Shown: positions 26,817-35,404, counted from the stretch's first letter. The stretch: DNA of 46,498 nt from Planctomycetales bacterium (GCA_030642005.1 DAOWOP010000001.1:1-46498), one strand, 5' to 3'. A program made the numbers and translations. Notes: a model not told the origin generated them from the sequence alone.

Positions 26817-27005
26817 GATGAGGACAAGAACTCCGACGGCGATTGCACGGACGCAGCCGACGACTTCGACAACGAAATCCTCTACTGCGGCTACCACCGC
26901 GACAGCGAGACGGGCCTATACCACGTCCGCTACCGGATGTATCATCCCCACCTTGGCCTCGAACTTCTCGCTCGGCCTCTCTCTACGAAGAGGTTATTCG
27001 GATAG
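26817..27005 (+). pseudogene. Fragment of an RHS-repeat protein core
   Basis: The + strand frame ending at the TAG 27003-27005 encodes EILYCGYHRDSETGLYHVR followed by YRMYHPHLG. This is the conserved end of the RHS/YD-repeat core, which normally reads Y-x-x-E-T-G-L-Y-x-x-R-x-R-x-Y-x-P-x-x-G-R-W. After HPHLG the match stops and the frame soon ends, and no start codon or upstream repeats remain. It is a relic of a much larger surface or toxin gene and marks past recombination at the island border. Confidence 0.72.
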
Positions 27006-27037
27006 GCTCTTAACCGACACGATGATGTCTTTCGTGA

Positions 27038-29062
27038 TCAGATTCCGGATGCCACGGCGGTATTTAACAGGCTGAAGCCGGAGGCGATTTTGTCCATGAT
27101 TACTTTTGCCCTTTCCGGTTCGCAGTCCGGGCATCTCAGGATGATGGCGTAGAGGGTTTTTTTGCCCTTCTCCGCCGGCAGGCAGATTAATCGGGCGATT
27201 TCGATATGGGACGATCCGGTCTTTACATCGCTCTTGCGAACGACGAACTGATAACCGTCCTCTCCCGCCAACTTCGCCGGACTCTGCGAAAGGACCTTTA
27301 TCTCGATGCCCTTGGCCTTCTCGGCCTTTATTTTAATCGCACCCTCCCCGAAAGTTTTGGCGTCGAGGGTATCGGGGATCAGGCCTGTGAACACTTCGGC
27401 CTTCGGGGCGACGACACCGCCGAGCAGATAGTCCATCCTGCCCATCTCAAAGCCCATCTCGCCGTAACGCCCAGCCCAACCGTCCGGCTGGAGGATCGCA
27501 TAGCCGTTGTTGAAGTCCTTGACCGGTTGCCCCTTCGCATCCACGGGCAATTCGACAGGTCTTTTGAAATCAACCAGTTTGATTGACCCGGCAACGGCAT
27601 CAAGCGTCGGAAGCATGCCGTCGGCGTGCTTTTCGCCGGCTGCCATGCTCAGCATGTAGAACAGGCGAACCGGCGGAGAGTCCGCGGGGACATTGGGGAG
27701 TTTCAGTTCCCGGACGAAGCAGAATCTAAGAGATACGGTTTTCTTACCGCGGTATTCACCTTCCAGTCGCCTCAACAGTCCCCTGCCATCCAGGAAGGAC
27801 ACCTCGGCTTCATTGGCCACCTTCAAATCACGAATATTCTCGTCCTTCCGCAGCGCATCCGTGATGAAGACCATGAACGAATCAAGTGTGGTTTTGCTGT
27901 CTGCCCGACAGATGGCCAGACTGATTACCTTCAGGTCTTCGTTTTTCCTGCTGCCGGTAGTAGCTATGAAAACCCGGTTGATGTCGGATAGCGGCTGGAG
28001 TTCGTAGCCTTCCGGTAGAGCAATTTCAACCCCCGCCGAGGGCAACTCCATCGTCTTGCCCATAGGCGGCGCCTCGGCCTGTATGGTTTTAATTGCGTCG
28101 ATCATACCACGCTGCAGAGTCTTGATTCCCGTTGTTAGTTCCTCGTTTTTGGAGTTTTTCAGTGCGGCCGAAAGATGCGTTTTTGCCTCGGCGGGTTTTC
28201 TCTCCCGCCACATTATGTACCCCAGGACGAACTGCGCCTCGGCGTCGTTTGGGTTTTGCTTTACATGCGTCTCAAGCCTCGCCAGATCGCTCTCGAAGTC
28301 GGCATCTTTACCGTAGAAATCCCTGGGCCGTACGTGGACTCGCGGTAGTGGAGAAAAAGCCTCCAGCGTCAGGCACAGGTATTTGGCCGGGAGCGAGTAC
28401 GAGTCCCCTGCCGTTGCGAAGTGCGTATGGAAAAGTGCAAGCAGGGTTCCGGGAGCGTTTTCCGAAAGGGCAGCGGCGGTTTCGAAATGAGATGCCGCTT
28501 TTTTGTACTTCCCCTGCCTGAATGCCTGCTCTCCGACTGCCATTTCAGTTCGATATTTCCCCTGAATGCGCGGTACGAGGGTTTTGATCTCCTGCTTCGG
28601 ATCCTTCAGCAGTACCATCCGATCCACAGCCAGCGATATGGCCAGCGATTGAACCTGGTTTGTACTGTGGTAGGACGAGGCCGGCGCAAATGTTGCACGA
28701 GCCGACCCGCCCGACCCGCCGGCGGAGATCCTCATCGGCGTCATTGGACTGGCGTATCTGACGGACCTGTCAGCCCGCGGACTGCTCGGTCCGGGCATCG
28801 CCGGGGCTGCGCCGCCACGTCGGATATTGAACGACGACGAGCCCAAAGCCCCTGACTGACCAACCGGCTGGTAGCCCGGCAGATCACCGGTGCCGAAGGA
28901 ACTCGCGCGAAAATCCCGTACCGAACTCGACGATCTGCTAAAAGGTCCAATCGCATAGCAGCTGCGCATCAGTGTTCCTGATTGAATCACCAGCAGCGCC
29001 GCCAATACGCCACAGATAGCTGCGGCAAGAATAATCCATAAATTCAGTCTTTTCAGTTTCAT
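27038..29062 (-). CDS. Membrane-anchored TPR protein of the PilT/STAS operon
   Basis: The 674-aa protein begins with an uncleaved-looking transmembrane segment (residues 8-27, LWIILAAAICGVLAALLVIQ), then a Ser/Gly/Arg-rich disordered stretch (about 40-135). Two TPR-like units follow (about 175-215 around FRQGKYKKAASHFETAAAL, and 250-300 around NPNDAEAQFVLGYIMW). The C-terminal half is a mixed alpha/beta region I cannot assign, with repeated short elements of the type seen in stress or lipoprotein-sorting domains. The ATG at 29062 has GAGGAGA about 6 bases upstream, so the 87 bases read before it are not coding. It is last in the operon after PilT and STAS. An envelope scaffold role is inference. 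Confidence 0.75.
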   Translation of the reverse strand: MKLKRLNLWIILAAAICGVLAALLVIQSGTLMRSCYAIGPFSRSSSSVRDFRASSFGTGDLPGYQPVGQSGALGSSSFNIRRGGAAPAMPGPSSPRADRSVRYASPMTPMRISAGGSGGSARATFAPASSYHSTNQVQSLAISLAVDRMVLLKDPKQEIKTLVPRIQGKYRTEMAVGEQAFRQGKYKKAASHFETAAALSENAPGTLLALFHTHFATAGDSYSLPAKYLCLTLEAFSPLPRVHVRPRDFYGKDADFESDLARLETHVKQNPNDAEAQFVLGYIMWRERKPAEAKTHLSAALKNSKNEELTTGIKTLQRGMIDAIKTIQAEAPPMGKTMELPSAGVEIALPEGYELQPLSDINRVFIATTGSRKNEDLKVISLAICRADSKTTLDSFMVFITDALRKDENIRDLKVANEAEVSFLDGRGLLRRLEGEYRGKKTVSLRFCFVRELKLPNVPADSPPVRLFYMLSMAAGEKHADGMLPTLDAVAGSIKLVDFKRPVELPVDAKGQPVKDFNNGYAILQPDGWAGRYGEMGFEMGRMDYLLGGVVAPKAEVFTGLIPDTLDAKTFGEGAIKIKAEKAKGIEIKVLSQSPAKLAGEDGYQFVVRKSDVKTGSSHIEIARLICLPAEKGKKTLYAIILRCPDCEPERAKVIMDKIASGFSLLNTAVASGI

Positions 29063-29087
29063 GTGATTTCTCCTCAATATGTTACAA

Positions 29088-29444
29088 CTACTGTTGTATG
29101 CGCGACAAAGCGTCATCGACGGTTTCGCAGATTTCGAACAATTTATCAAGCCGGCAGATTGTCAGCGTCTCTCGAATTTCGTCATGCAGCCCGACGAGTA
29201 TGAATCGCCGGTTCTCCTGCTTGAACTTCTGCCACAAGGTTACTATCGCTCCGATTGACATGCTGGGGAGCATTGTAACTTTGGACATGTCCAACACGAC
29301 GGGAAGATCAGGCGTCCCTTCGGCAGCGGTCGTTACTTCCGTCTGCATCACCTGTGCGTGCTCATCTTCCATCCGCTCACATTCGACTGTTGCCAGAACA
29401 ATCCGGTCGTTCGGTTCGATCGTAATTACGCTTAATTCTGCCAT
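29088..29444 (-). CDS. STAS-domain protein (anti-sigma factor antagonist-like)
   Basis: The 118-aa protein is a stand-alone STAS domain. The core reads LPVVLDMSKVTMLPSMSIGAIV, where the serines occupy the place of the phosphorylatable serine of SpoIIAA/RsbV-type proteins, followed by the helix TLWQKFKQENRRFILVGL and the terminal ETLTICRLDKLFEI element. Such proteins work in partner-switching with a serine kinase and an anti-sigma or other effector; none of these partners is next to it. The ATG at 29444 is used because the longer reading to 29582 would run through the end of pilT. It lies 56 bp after pilT and 25 bp before the TPR gene. Confidence 0.85.
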   Translation of the reverse strand: MAELSVITIEPNDRIVLATVECERMEDEHAQVMQTEVTTAAEGTPDLPVVLDMSKVTMLPSMSIGAIVTLWQKFKQENRRFILVGLHDEIRETLTICRLDKLFEICETVDDALSRIQQ

Positions 29445-29500
29445 TCCATTCTCGCTTATTGTACGCAATATTTCCGGCCTGGGCTTAGAAGTCCCAGCCG

Positions 29501-30598
29501 CTATTGTGTGCTCATGCCTCGTGTACCCATAGTCTTGATACCCCGCATCGCCATAGCCAACGCTTCGGGCCTGGACGCCCAACGCATGGCCTCGGTACCG
29601 GAGATTAGATTGTCCTGATACATCTTAAGGATATGTTGATCGAAACTCTGCATCCCGGATTCGCCCGTCTCTATGTAATCGCTCAATTCACTGAGTCGGT
29701 TTTCGAGGATGAGTTTTTCGCTGACGGGATTTCCTCGCAGGATTTCCACTGCCGGTCTCCGGCCATGTTCCAGGGTCGTAAGCAAACGCTGCGAAATAAT
29801 CGCCTCGAGGGTTCCGGCCAGTTGCGAGAGAAGTAATTTATGCTCGGCGGGCGGAAACATTGCGATTATCCGCTCAATGGTCTGGGACGCCGTAGCGCTG
29901 TGGACGGTAGAAAAGACCTGGTGACCAGTGTCGGCTGCCTGCAATGCCATGCGGAGGCTGTCAACGTCGCGCAATTCCCCTACGAGGATTACGTCCGGGT
30001 CCTGCCGCAGCGACTGACGTAAGGCGTGTGAGAAGGAGGGAGTGTCCAGGCCTACCTCAAGTTGGCTTATCAGGGCCTTGTGGTTGGCGTGGACAAACTC
30101 GATGGGGTCTTCGACCGTGATAATCTTTGTCTGATAGGTTTTATTAATCAGGTCGATCATGGCGGCCAGCGTGGTGGTCTTTCCGCTTCCGGTGGTTCCG
30201 GTCATGAGCGTCAGTCCTCGCCGGGCCAGGGCGATGTCGTGAACGACCTTCGGGAGATGCAGATCCTCAATGGAAGGAATCTCCGACCGGATTATCCGCA
30301 TGGTAATTCCGAACTTGCCCAGGTGGCGATAAGCACTGCACCGAAACCGGCACAATTCGGGGATGGTGTAGGAAAAGTCCAAACCCTGGATGATTGCGGC
30401 GTCGATATTGCCCTTCATGGACTCAGGGGCAATGGCGGCGATGAACTCCAACATCTGCTCATCCGTCAACGGGTCGGCCTTCGCTGAACGCATCTTCCCG
30501 GAAATCCGCATCATCGGAGGAGCGGCCGCCTGAAGATGCACATCCGAGGCTCCGTTCTCGAAGGCAAACCGAATGATTTTCTGTAGGTCCATTCCCAT
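29501..30598 (-). CDS. pilT: PilT-family type IV pilus retraction ATPase
   Basis: The 365-aa protein has the length and motifs of PilT. These are an N-terminal PAS-like region (SDVHLQAAAPPMMRISG), Walker A GTTGSGKTT, the Asp box VEDPIEF, Walker B ILVGELRD and the His box TVHSATASQT. The C-terminal AIRNLIRE motif characteristic of PilT is replaced by a related LSDYIETGESGMQ segment. It would power retraction of type IV pili at the inner membrane. No other pilus genes occur in the window; instead STAS and TPR genes follow in the same operon. A sigma-70-like promoter lies about 30 bp upstream at 30631-30659. Confidence 0.92.
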   Translation of the reverse strand: MGMDLQKIIRFAFENGASDVHLQAAAPPMMRISGKMRSAKADPLTDEQMLEFIAAIAPESMKGNIDAAIIQGLDFSYTIPELCRFRCSAYRHLGKFGITMRIIRSEIPSIEDLHLPKVVHDIALARRGLTLMTGTTGSGKTTTLAAMIDLINKTYQTKIITVEDPIEFVHANHKALISQLEVGLDTPSFSHALRQSLRQDPDVILVGELRDVDSLRMALQAADTGHQVFSTVHSATASQTIERIIAMFPPAEHKLLLSQLAGTLEAIISQRLLTTLEHGRRPAVEILRGNPVSEKLILENRLSELSDYIETGESGMQSFDQHILKMYQDNLISGTEAMRWASRPEALAMAMRGIKTMGTRGMSTQ

Positions 30599-30630
30599 AT
30601 GTCTGCGTCTCTACTTCACCCCTTGTATGA

Positions 30631-30659
30631 TAATAACAATCTATGCCTTCTTCTGCAAG
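30631..30659 (-). promoter_or_regulatory. Sigma-70-like promoter of the pilT operon
   Basis: On the minus strand TTGCAG (30659-30654) and TATTAT (30636-30631) are separated by 17 bp. Transcription would start near 30624, giving a leader of about 25 bases to the pilT ATG. Confidence 0.6.
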
Positions 30660-30709
30660 AATCCACGATAAATGGATGGCGTAAAGTGTTGTGTGCTTGA
30701 CGCTGTCAG

Positions 30710-30738
30710 TTGACGGTGGACGCTGGCGGAACTAGAAT
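30710..30738 (+). promoter_or_regulatory. Sigma-70-like promoter of the DUF2092 lipoprotein gene
   Basis: TTGACG (30710-30715) and TAGAAT (30733-30738) are separated by exactly 17 bp. Start of transcription would be near 30745, about 75 bases before the ATG at 30820. It is back to back with the pilT promoter, about 50 bp away. Confidence 0.65.
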
Positions 30739-30819
30739 AGATTGTTAACATTGGGGCCGATGTGAAACAAAATCTAGGCGTGGGCGGTCCGCCTTCGCCG
30801 CAGAAGTGGGAGACATTTG

Positions 30820-31659
30820 ATGACACGACAAGCAATTTTCTTTTGTGCCCTGGCCGGGCTTCTCGTGGCGGCTGGGGGGTGTGGCCCCAAGCCCGCAGCG
30901 ATTACGGTTGACAAGACGGAACTCGTCGCCCGGGACGGCGTGGAACCCAAGGCCATCGAAATCATCTATCGAGCGAGCAAGTACCTCCAACAGGCCAAGA
31001 CCTTTAAATTCCAGGCTGACGTGACGCGCGACGTGATTCTCTATGACGGCGTGCGGGTGCAGTTCGGCGGGGTCTCGAAGATTACCGTGCAGAGACCGAA
31101 TAAATTGCGGGCAATCTTCGACGGCGACGAACGATCCCGTCGGAGCTACTTTGACGGGGAAACCCTCACCATTCACTCTCTCACTCACAACATCTACGCC
31201 CAAGCGAAGATGTCGGGCACGATCGACGATGCGATTGACTTCGTGTTCGAGACGTTCGGCTTCTCGATCCCGCTGGCCGACCTCGTCTACGCCGACCCCT
31301 ACGCCGTGCTGATCGAGAACGTTGACAAGGGGTACTTCGTCGGCCGGCACAAGGTCAACGGCGTGGTGTGTGATCACCTCGCGTTCCAACAGGATCTGAT
31401 CGACTGGCAGGTATGGATCGAGGCGGACAAAACGCCCCTGGTGCGAAAAATTGTGATCACCTACAAGACCGAAGAAGGCTGCCCGGAATACGGAGCCGTG
31501 CTTTCGCACTGGAAGCTGAATCCGTTGGTGAGCGACGCCGATTTCAAATTCACCCCGCCGGCGAACGTCAAGGAAATCGAATTTCTTCCGCTCGATAAGA
31601 TCTATGGGGCAGAAGCGGAATCCCAGGCGAACGAAATCGAAGAAGAGGAGGCGAAATAG
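30820..31659 (+). CDS. DUF2092-type periplasmic lipoprotein
   Basis: The 279-aa protein has a lipoprotein signal (hydrophobic stretch, lipobox AGGC, then GPKP). The mature part fits the DUF2092 family, which is related in fold to LolA/LolB. The family features are a YLQQAKTFKFQADVTRDV segment, RPNKLRA, YFDGETLTI, ADPYAVL and the late VNGVVCDHLAFQQ...DWQVWIE block. Such proteins are thought to bind lipids or hydrophobic ligands in the envelope, but function is not established. GGGAG lies 7 bases before the ATG at 30820. A low-complexity secreted protein gene starts three bases after the stop, so the two are an operon. The C-terminus is very acidic (EEEE). Confidence 0.85.
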   Translation: MTRQAIFFCALAGLLVAAGGCGPKPAAITVDKTELVARDGVEPKAIEIIYRASKYLQQAKTFKFQADVTRDVILYDGVRVQFGGVSKITVQRPNKLRAIFDGDERSRRSYFDGETLTIHSLTHNIYAQAKMSGTIDDAIDFVFETFGFSIPLADLVYADPYAVLIENVDKGYFVGRHKVNGVVCDHLAFQQDLIDWQVWIEADKTPLVRKIVITYKTEEGCPEYGAVLSHWKLNPLVSDADFKFTPPANVKEIEFLPLDKIYGAEAESQANEIEEEEAK

Positions 31660-31661
31660 CC

Positions 31662-32762
31662 ATGAAACAGACAAATACCAGAAGCAGAATGAGCCGGATT
31701 TTGTTGATTCTCGTCGGGTCGGTCCTGGTGATGGCAATGTGCTTTGTGACGCCCGACGCCGACGCTCAAGGCCGGGGCGGGGGCGGGGGCGGGGGCAGAA
31801 GTCGTGGCGGTGGAAGCCGAGGCAGCGTGCGACATTCAAGTTCGCGATCGTCAAGCCGATCGTCCTCACGCTCGCCGTCGGCCCGTCCTTCCAAGCCCAA
31901 AGCGCGGCCAAGTCAACCGTCCAAGCGTCCCAGCAAGCCAACTCGGCTTGGTGGCGGCAAGCGGCCCGGTGTAGGAAACAGACCTGGTGGCGGCAATCGG
32001 CCCGGTGCAGGTAATCGGCCCGGTGGCGGCAATCGACCCGGTGCAGGTAACCGACCTGGCGGTGGCAATCGACCCGGTGGTGGAACTCACCCCAGCCGAA
32101 GACCCTCCGGCGGCTACAAGGGCGGAAAGAAGCACCATCATCACCATTATCACGGCCGCCATCATCGCGGCTACTACGACAACAAGTACTACAAGTACCG
32201 TAGAGACGCCCGCCGCGACTGGTACCGATACCGAACGATCAATCACCTGATCGCCGCGGGAACGTATGTTGCGACCCGGCCTCGCTACTACGCGCCGGTA
32301 GTGGTCTCCGGCAACACCTATTATTACTGGGGCGGGACGTACTACGTCGTATCGGGCAGCAGATACGTCGTGGTCAATCCCCCTTCAGGGGCGGTCGTCT
32401 ATGCCGTCCCTGCCCCGACAACGGTGATCTACGCCGGTTCCCAGCCGTATTACTATGTCGATGGGGCGTATTATGTGGCCTCCGACAAGGAAGCCAACCG
32501 GCCCGAAGAAAACCCCGAATATAAGGGCAAGCAGGAAGACTCCAAGCAAAGCGACCCCAAGATGGTTGAGTCGGATGACCACAACTACGAGGTCGTGGCT
32601 CCGCCCGTCGGGGCGACCGTGCCCTATCTGCCCGAGAAAGCCGAGGAGAAGAAAAACGATAAAAAGACGTACTTCGTCTATGAGAGCACGTACTACCGCG
32701 CTTTCGCCAGCGACGGCGACACTGTCTACATGGTCGTCGAAGACCCGACCAAGTCGAGCTAG
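31662..32762 (+). CDS. Secreted low-complexity protein with DUF6515-like C-terminal region
   Basis: This 366-aa protein has a signal peptide (residues 1-36, cleavage after ADA), then a Gly/Arg/Ser-rich stretch, a tandem array of six-residue G-x-G-N-R-P units (about residues 97-145), a His-rich patch (KHHHHHYHGRHH) and a Tyr-rich region. The C-terminal half has two repeats of YYYWGGTYYVV / YYYVDGAYYVAS and a final TYFVYESTYYRAF, matching DUF6515-type proteins. It is probably envelope- or surface-located and possibly metal-binding through the His patch (inference). It starts three bases after the DUF2092 gene. Its stop codon overlaps the left end of a palindromic CTAG-ended element. Confidence 0.75.
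   Translation: MKQTNTRSRMSRILLILVGSVLVMAMCFVTPDADAQGRGGGGGGGRSRGGGSRGSVRHSSSRSSSRSSSRSPSARPSKPKARPSQPSKRPSKPTRLGGGKRPGVGNRPGGGNRPGAGNRPGGGNRPGAGNRPGGGNRPGGGTHPSRRPSGGYKGGKKHHHHHYHGRHHRGYYDNKYYKYRRDARRDWYRYRTINHLIAAGTYVATRPRYYAPVVVSGNTYYYWGGTYYVVSGSRYVVVNPPSGAVVYAVPAPTTVIYAGSQPYYYVDGAYYVASDKEANRPEENPEYKGKQEDSKQSDPKMVESDDHNYEVVAPPVGATVPYLPEKAEEKKNDKKTYFVYESTYYRAFASDGDTVYMVVEDPTKSS
31970..32092 (+). repeat. 18-bp in-frame tandem repeat within the low-complexity protein gene
   Basis: About seven 18-bp units encode alternating NRPGGG and NRPGAG hexapeptides. The units vary at third codon positions, so the repeat is moderately old and kept by selection on the protein rather than a fresh slippage product. 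Confidence 0.8.
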
Positions 32763-32867
32763 AGCAATTTAAGGTTGAGATGACGTATTGGAATTTTAAC
32801 TTTTTGCCCTGTTTGCAGGGCAAAAGGCATTGTTGTTATACGTCATTTCAATCAGTAGATGCTCTAG
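32759..32867. mobile_element. Palindromic MITE-like element with CTAG ends
   Basis: The 109-bp element has terminal inverted repeats CTAGAGCA (32759-32766) and TGCTCTAG (32860-32867), inner arms TGACGTAT (32781-32788) and ATACGTCA (32838-32845), and a perfect central hairpin TTTTGCCCTG/CAGGGCAAAA (32802-32825). It encodes nothing and would fold end to end. Its left end supplies the TAG stop of the upstream gene. It can also act as a terminator for that gene. Confidence 0.7.
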
Positions 32868-32884
32868 CCCACATTTTTCATTAA

Positions 32885-33071
32885 CCACAGAGGACACAGA
32901 GTTCGCAGAGATTCCAAAAACATATCTCATTGTTATTTCAAAGGTTACAATCTCTCGTCCAGGCGATTGCGCCCAAACCACCATAATCTAAAAAAGCAGA
33001 GTGCTTTTTTACAAAATCGCCAAAATCGTTTGTAAGTTCTTTTGTAATAAACACCTCTGCGATCTCTGTGG
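32885..33071. mobile_element. Second MITE-like element with CCACAGAG inverted ends
   Basis: CCACAGAGGACACAGAG at 32885-32901 continues into TTCGCAGAG; at the other end CTCTGCGATCTCTGTGG (33055-33071) is its imperfect inverted copy. The interior is AT-rich and contains a hairpin AAAAAAGCA/TGCTTTTTT (32990-33010). No gene is present. Elements with such CACAGAG ends are frequent in environmental genomes. Confidence 0.55.
32990..33010. terminator. A/T-flanked hairpin in the intergenic element
   Basis: AAAAAAGCA (32990-32998) pairs with TGCTTTTTT (33002-33010) around GAG. The stem is AU-rich and short, so it is a weak terminator at best, usable in both directions. Confidence 0.35.
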
Positions 33072-33205
33072 CCTCCCCTTGGGACGGCCGGGCTACGGCG
33101 GGCTTCGCCCTGACGAGCGAACAGCCGCCTGTGGTGAAATATCCGGGCTAGCCAAGCTGCGACATAACCCAATGATGCGACACACGAAAGAGAGAACTCT
33201 GCCCG

Positions 33206-34012
33206 CTACCTCGGTACCGGCCATACGTCGCTGCGAATCCACGGCGGGGCGTACTTGCAAATGACCTCGTGGTTTGTCGCTACGAAGTGCGGCGATCCCC
33301 CGACACCCAACTCTGCGCCGGTAATCCGCCGCTGATAGACCCTTGCAAAGGTCCGTGTAAAGCCCGTCCGGCCAGCCGATGGACCACGCTTGCCGTCCAC
33401 GTTGCCCATGATCGCGGTTCCCGAATCGAGGAGATCGTCTTCCGGGTTGTACGCGTTGACCAGTCCCTTGGTTGTCATCGTCAGCGCCTTGCTCAGGTCG
33501 TAGTCCGACGAAATGCTTGCCGACAGCAGGAACGCCCCGTCGATAGGTTTGGCGTCCGGGATGTCTCTCAATGCTTCGAGCGTAAAGACCGTTACGCCGC
33601 CCCCGCCGCTGTGGCCGATAATGTGGACCGGTCGGCCGGGATACTTCTGCTGATATTTAACGATCCTGCCCGCCAATTCTTTACCCGCTTCGCGATTTCC
33701 GCCGGCGTTGGTTTGATTGACGATCAACCCGATGCCCGGCACGGGAAAACCCCACCGGTAAATGGCCAAGGCATATGGAATCCCAGCATCGTCCAACCCT
33801 CTGCGGATGTCCCGATTGGCCGCACTTTCACCTTCGATGCCCGGCAGGATTACCACCAGGCCCTTGTCCGCACGCTGCTCGTTGACGAAACGCGTGTTGG
33901 TGTCAACCCTCCCGCAACCAGCGGCTGCAAGACACGCCGCTGCGACTGCAATCGCCGCAAGCGGGCGAGCCGAACGTCTCCGGGCCGGTTCGTTTGTGGA
34001 TGCGACCAGCAT
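33206..34012 (-). CDS. Alpha/beta-hydrolase-like lipoprotein
   Basis: The 268-aa protein has a lipoprotein signal ending in LAAAGC (Cys at residue 33). The mature part is an alpha/beta-hydrolase fold. GLVVILPGIEG supplies the oxyanion-side strand, GHSGGG is the nucleophile elbow with the catalytic serine, and a downstream NPEDDLLDSGTA and an HFVATNHEV segment could supply the acid and the histidine. The substrate is unknown; an esterase or lipase acting at the outer membrane is likely. GGAAGGAG lies 7 bases before the ATG. It starts three bases after the stop of the upstream lipoprotein gene, so the pair are co-translated. Confidence 0.82.
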   Translation of the reverse strand: MLVASTNEPARRRSARPLAAIAVAAACLAAAGCGRVDTNTRFVNEQRADKGLVVILPGIEGESAANRDIRRGLDDAGIPYALAIYRWGFPVPGIGLIVNQTNAGGNREAGKELAGRIVKYQQKYPGRPVHIIGHSGGGGVTVFTLEALRDIPDAKPIDGAFLLSASISSDYDLSKALTMTTKGLVNAYNPEDDLLDSGTAIMGNVDGKRGPSAGRTGFTRTFARVYQRRITGAELGVGGSPHFVATNHEVICKYAPPWIRSDVWPVPR

Positions 34013-34015
34013 GGC

Positions 34016-34621
34016 TTACTCCTTCCCCGCCGGAACGGCCTTGTATTCGACAGCCGTTGCGGTGATCTCAAAGTCGTGGTGCGGCGTCCTCGTCTTCATG
34101 TGTATCTTTACCAGCCTGCCCGGCACCATTGGTGTTACACACGTCCTGGCCTGAATGTCTTCCATCGTGGCCATCATGCCGGTAATCTTCGCGTGCAACT
34201 TCAGATCGCGTACCTCGCAGGTAAGCGTCTTGCCCCCGATGGTTACCCGCTCCTTGCCCGTGGTCGCGAGCAATGCGGCAGGATGTGTGCGGGGATCGTC
34301 TTCCGGGGCGATCTTCGCCCATACGATCCGCTTGCGGGCCACCGGCTTCTCCTCGCTGTCGAGAAACTTGACGGTCCTGACCAGCACAATCTTTCCAGCG
34401 TCGCGATCGAGCAACTTTTCGGTGATACGGATCCGCTTCGCTTGCTCATCTGTCTTCTGGATGCCTTCGAAAGTGATGTACGAGCCTGGGGCGAACGCCG
34501 CCCATGCGTCATAGTCCGGGTTGGCGACGACTCGATGAGCGTGCGGATCACCACAGCCGCAGGTAAGAGCGACCGTGCACATCAGGACCGCCGCAAGTAC
34601 TTGCGAAATCTGGTTTTTCAT
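34016..34621 (-). CDS. Small lipoprotein of unknown function
   Basis: This 201-aa protein has a lipoprotein signal (residues 1-23, lipobox ending LTCGC). The mature part is mostly beta-strand with no family I recognise. It contains PGSYITFEG, WAKIAPEDDPRTHPAALL and GKTLTCEVRDL segments and a C-terminal repeat of paired strands (VKIHMKTRTPHHDFEITATAVEY). The ATG at 34621 is chosen because GGAGA lies upstream and the longer reading has no signal sequence. It is directly followed, after three bases, by the hydrolase-like lipoprotein, suggesting a shared envelope task. Confidence 0.6.
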   Translation of the reverse strand: MKNQISQVLAAVLMCTVALTCGCGDPHAHRVVANPDYDAWAAFAPGSYITFEGIQKTDEQAKRIRITEKLLDRDAGKIVLVRTVKFLDSEEKPVARKRIVWAKIAPEDDPRTHPAALLATTGKERVTIGGKTLTCEVRDLKLHAKITGMMATMEDIQARTCVTPMVPGRLVKIHMKTRTPHHDFEITATAVEYKAVPAGKE

Positions 34622-34705
34622 TTCTCGATCTCCACCATTCAGTCTGTCGTAAGTTCCTCTGCGCCGAACCTGCATTCATAGGAGCGTCGCTGTCAACGGC
34701 GTATG

Positions 34706-35404
34706 CTATCGGTCGTGCAATTTCTCTCGCGTGTAGAGCGCTACCAGTCTGGCGACCAATATGGCCAGGTACAGCGGCCCGATGGTTGCTTCGAGCATCG
34801 CCAGCCCCCGCGCCAATGGCGAGATGGGGGTGATGTCGCCGTAGCCGAGCGTCGTCAGTGTGCAGAAACTCATGTATAGCAAGCCGCTTGCGATAGGTTG
34901 TCCCCTCTCGACACCGGCGGTAGTATTGAGACTGAACGCGCCGCTGTTGTATCTCATAATCAGCGAGTACATCACAAACCATGCTATCCCTATCAGCAGG
35001 TAGGCCGACACCGCCCGACATATCGTATTACCCGTAACACGCTCCGTTCGCATGACCGACAGAACCATCAGGCCCAGGATCAACAGGATAAAAGCGGTCA
35101 GCGAAACGTGCTTCACTACGTTCAGACTCTCAGGGAGTTGTATCATCGCCTCCAGCCACGCCAACACCAGCCACGCCAGCCCAGGCACGGAGGCGACGAT
35201 AAGCACTCGCCGATTGGAGTGAATCGCCCACGTCGCTGAAATCAACATCAGCGATAAGCCAATTGAGATCAGCATCTCGCCCCACAGTATGTACCCGGAG
35301 ACCGGATACAGCACCAGCAGCAGGAACAGACTGATCATCAGGAACACCGGCCGACCTTGGTGGCTCTCGTCAACAGGTAGTGATTTATCACCGGTCATAT
35401 TCAT
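34706..35404 (-). CDS. Potassium-channel-like membrane protein (ion channel domain)
   Basis: The roughly 232-aa protein has about six hydrophobic segments, with the pore region near its end. The sequence SGLLYMSFCTLTTLGYGDITP contains the TLGYGD selectivity filter of K+ channels between a pore helix and the last membrane helix. No C-terminal RCK/TrkA ligand domain is present, so gating is not evident. The ATG at 35404 is used, with GGGAAAG in front; 35398 is an alternative. It lies about 38 bp after the RND permease in the same direction and may be part of that operon. Confidence 0.85.
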   Translation of the reverse strand: MNMTGDKSLPVDESHQGRPVFLMISLFLLLVLYPVSGYILWGEMLISIGLSLMLISATWAIHSNRRVLIVASVPGLAWLVLAWLEAMIQLPESLNVVKHVSLTAFILLILGLMVLSVMRTERVTGNTICRAVSAYLLIGIAWFVMYSLIMRYNSGAFSLNTTAGVERGQPIASGLLYMSFCTLTTLGYGDITPISPLARGLAMLEATIGPLYLAILVARLVALYTREKLHDR

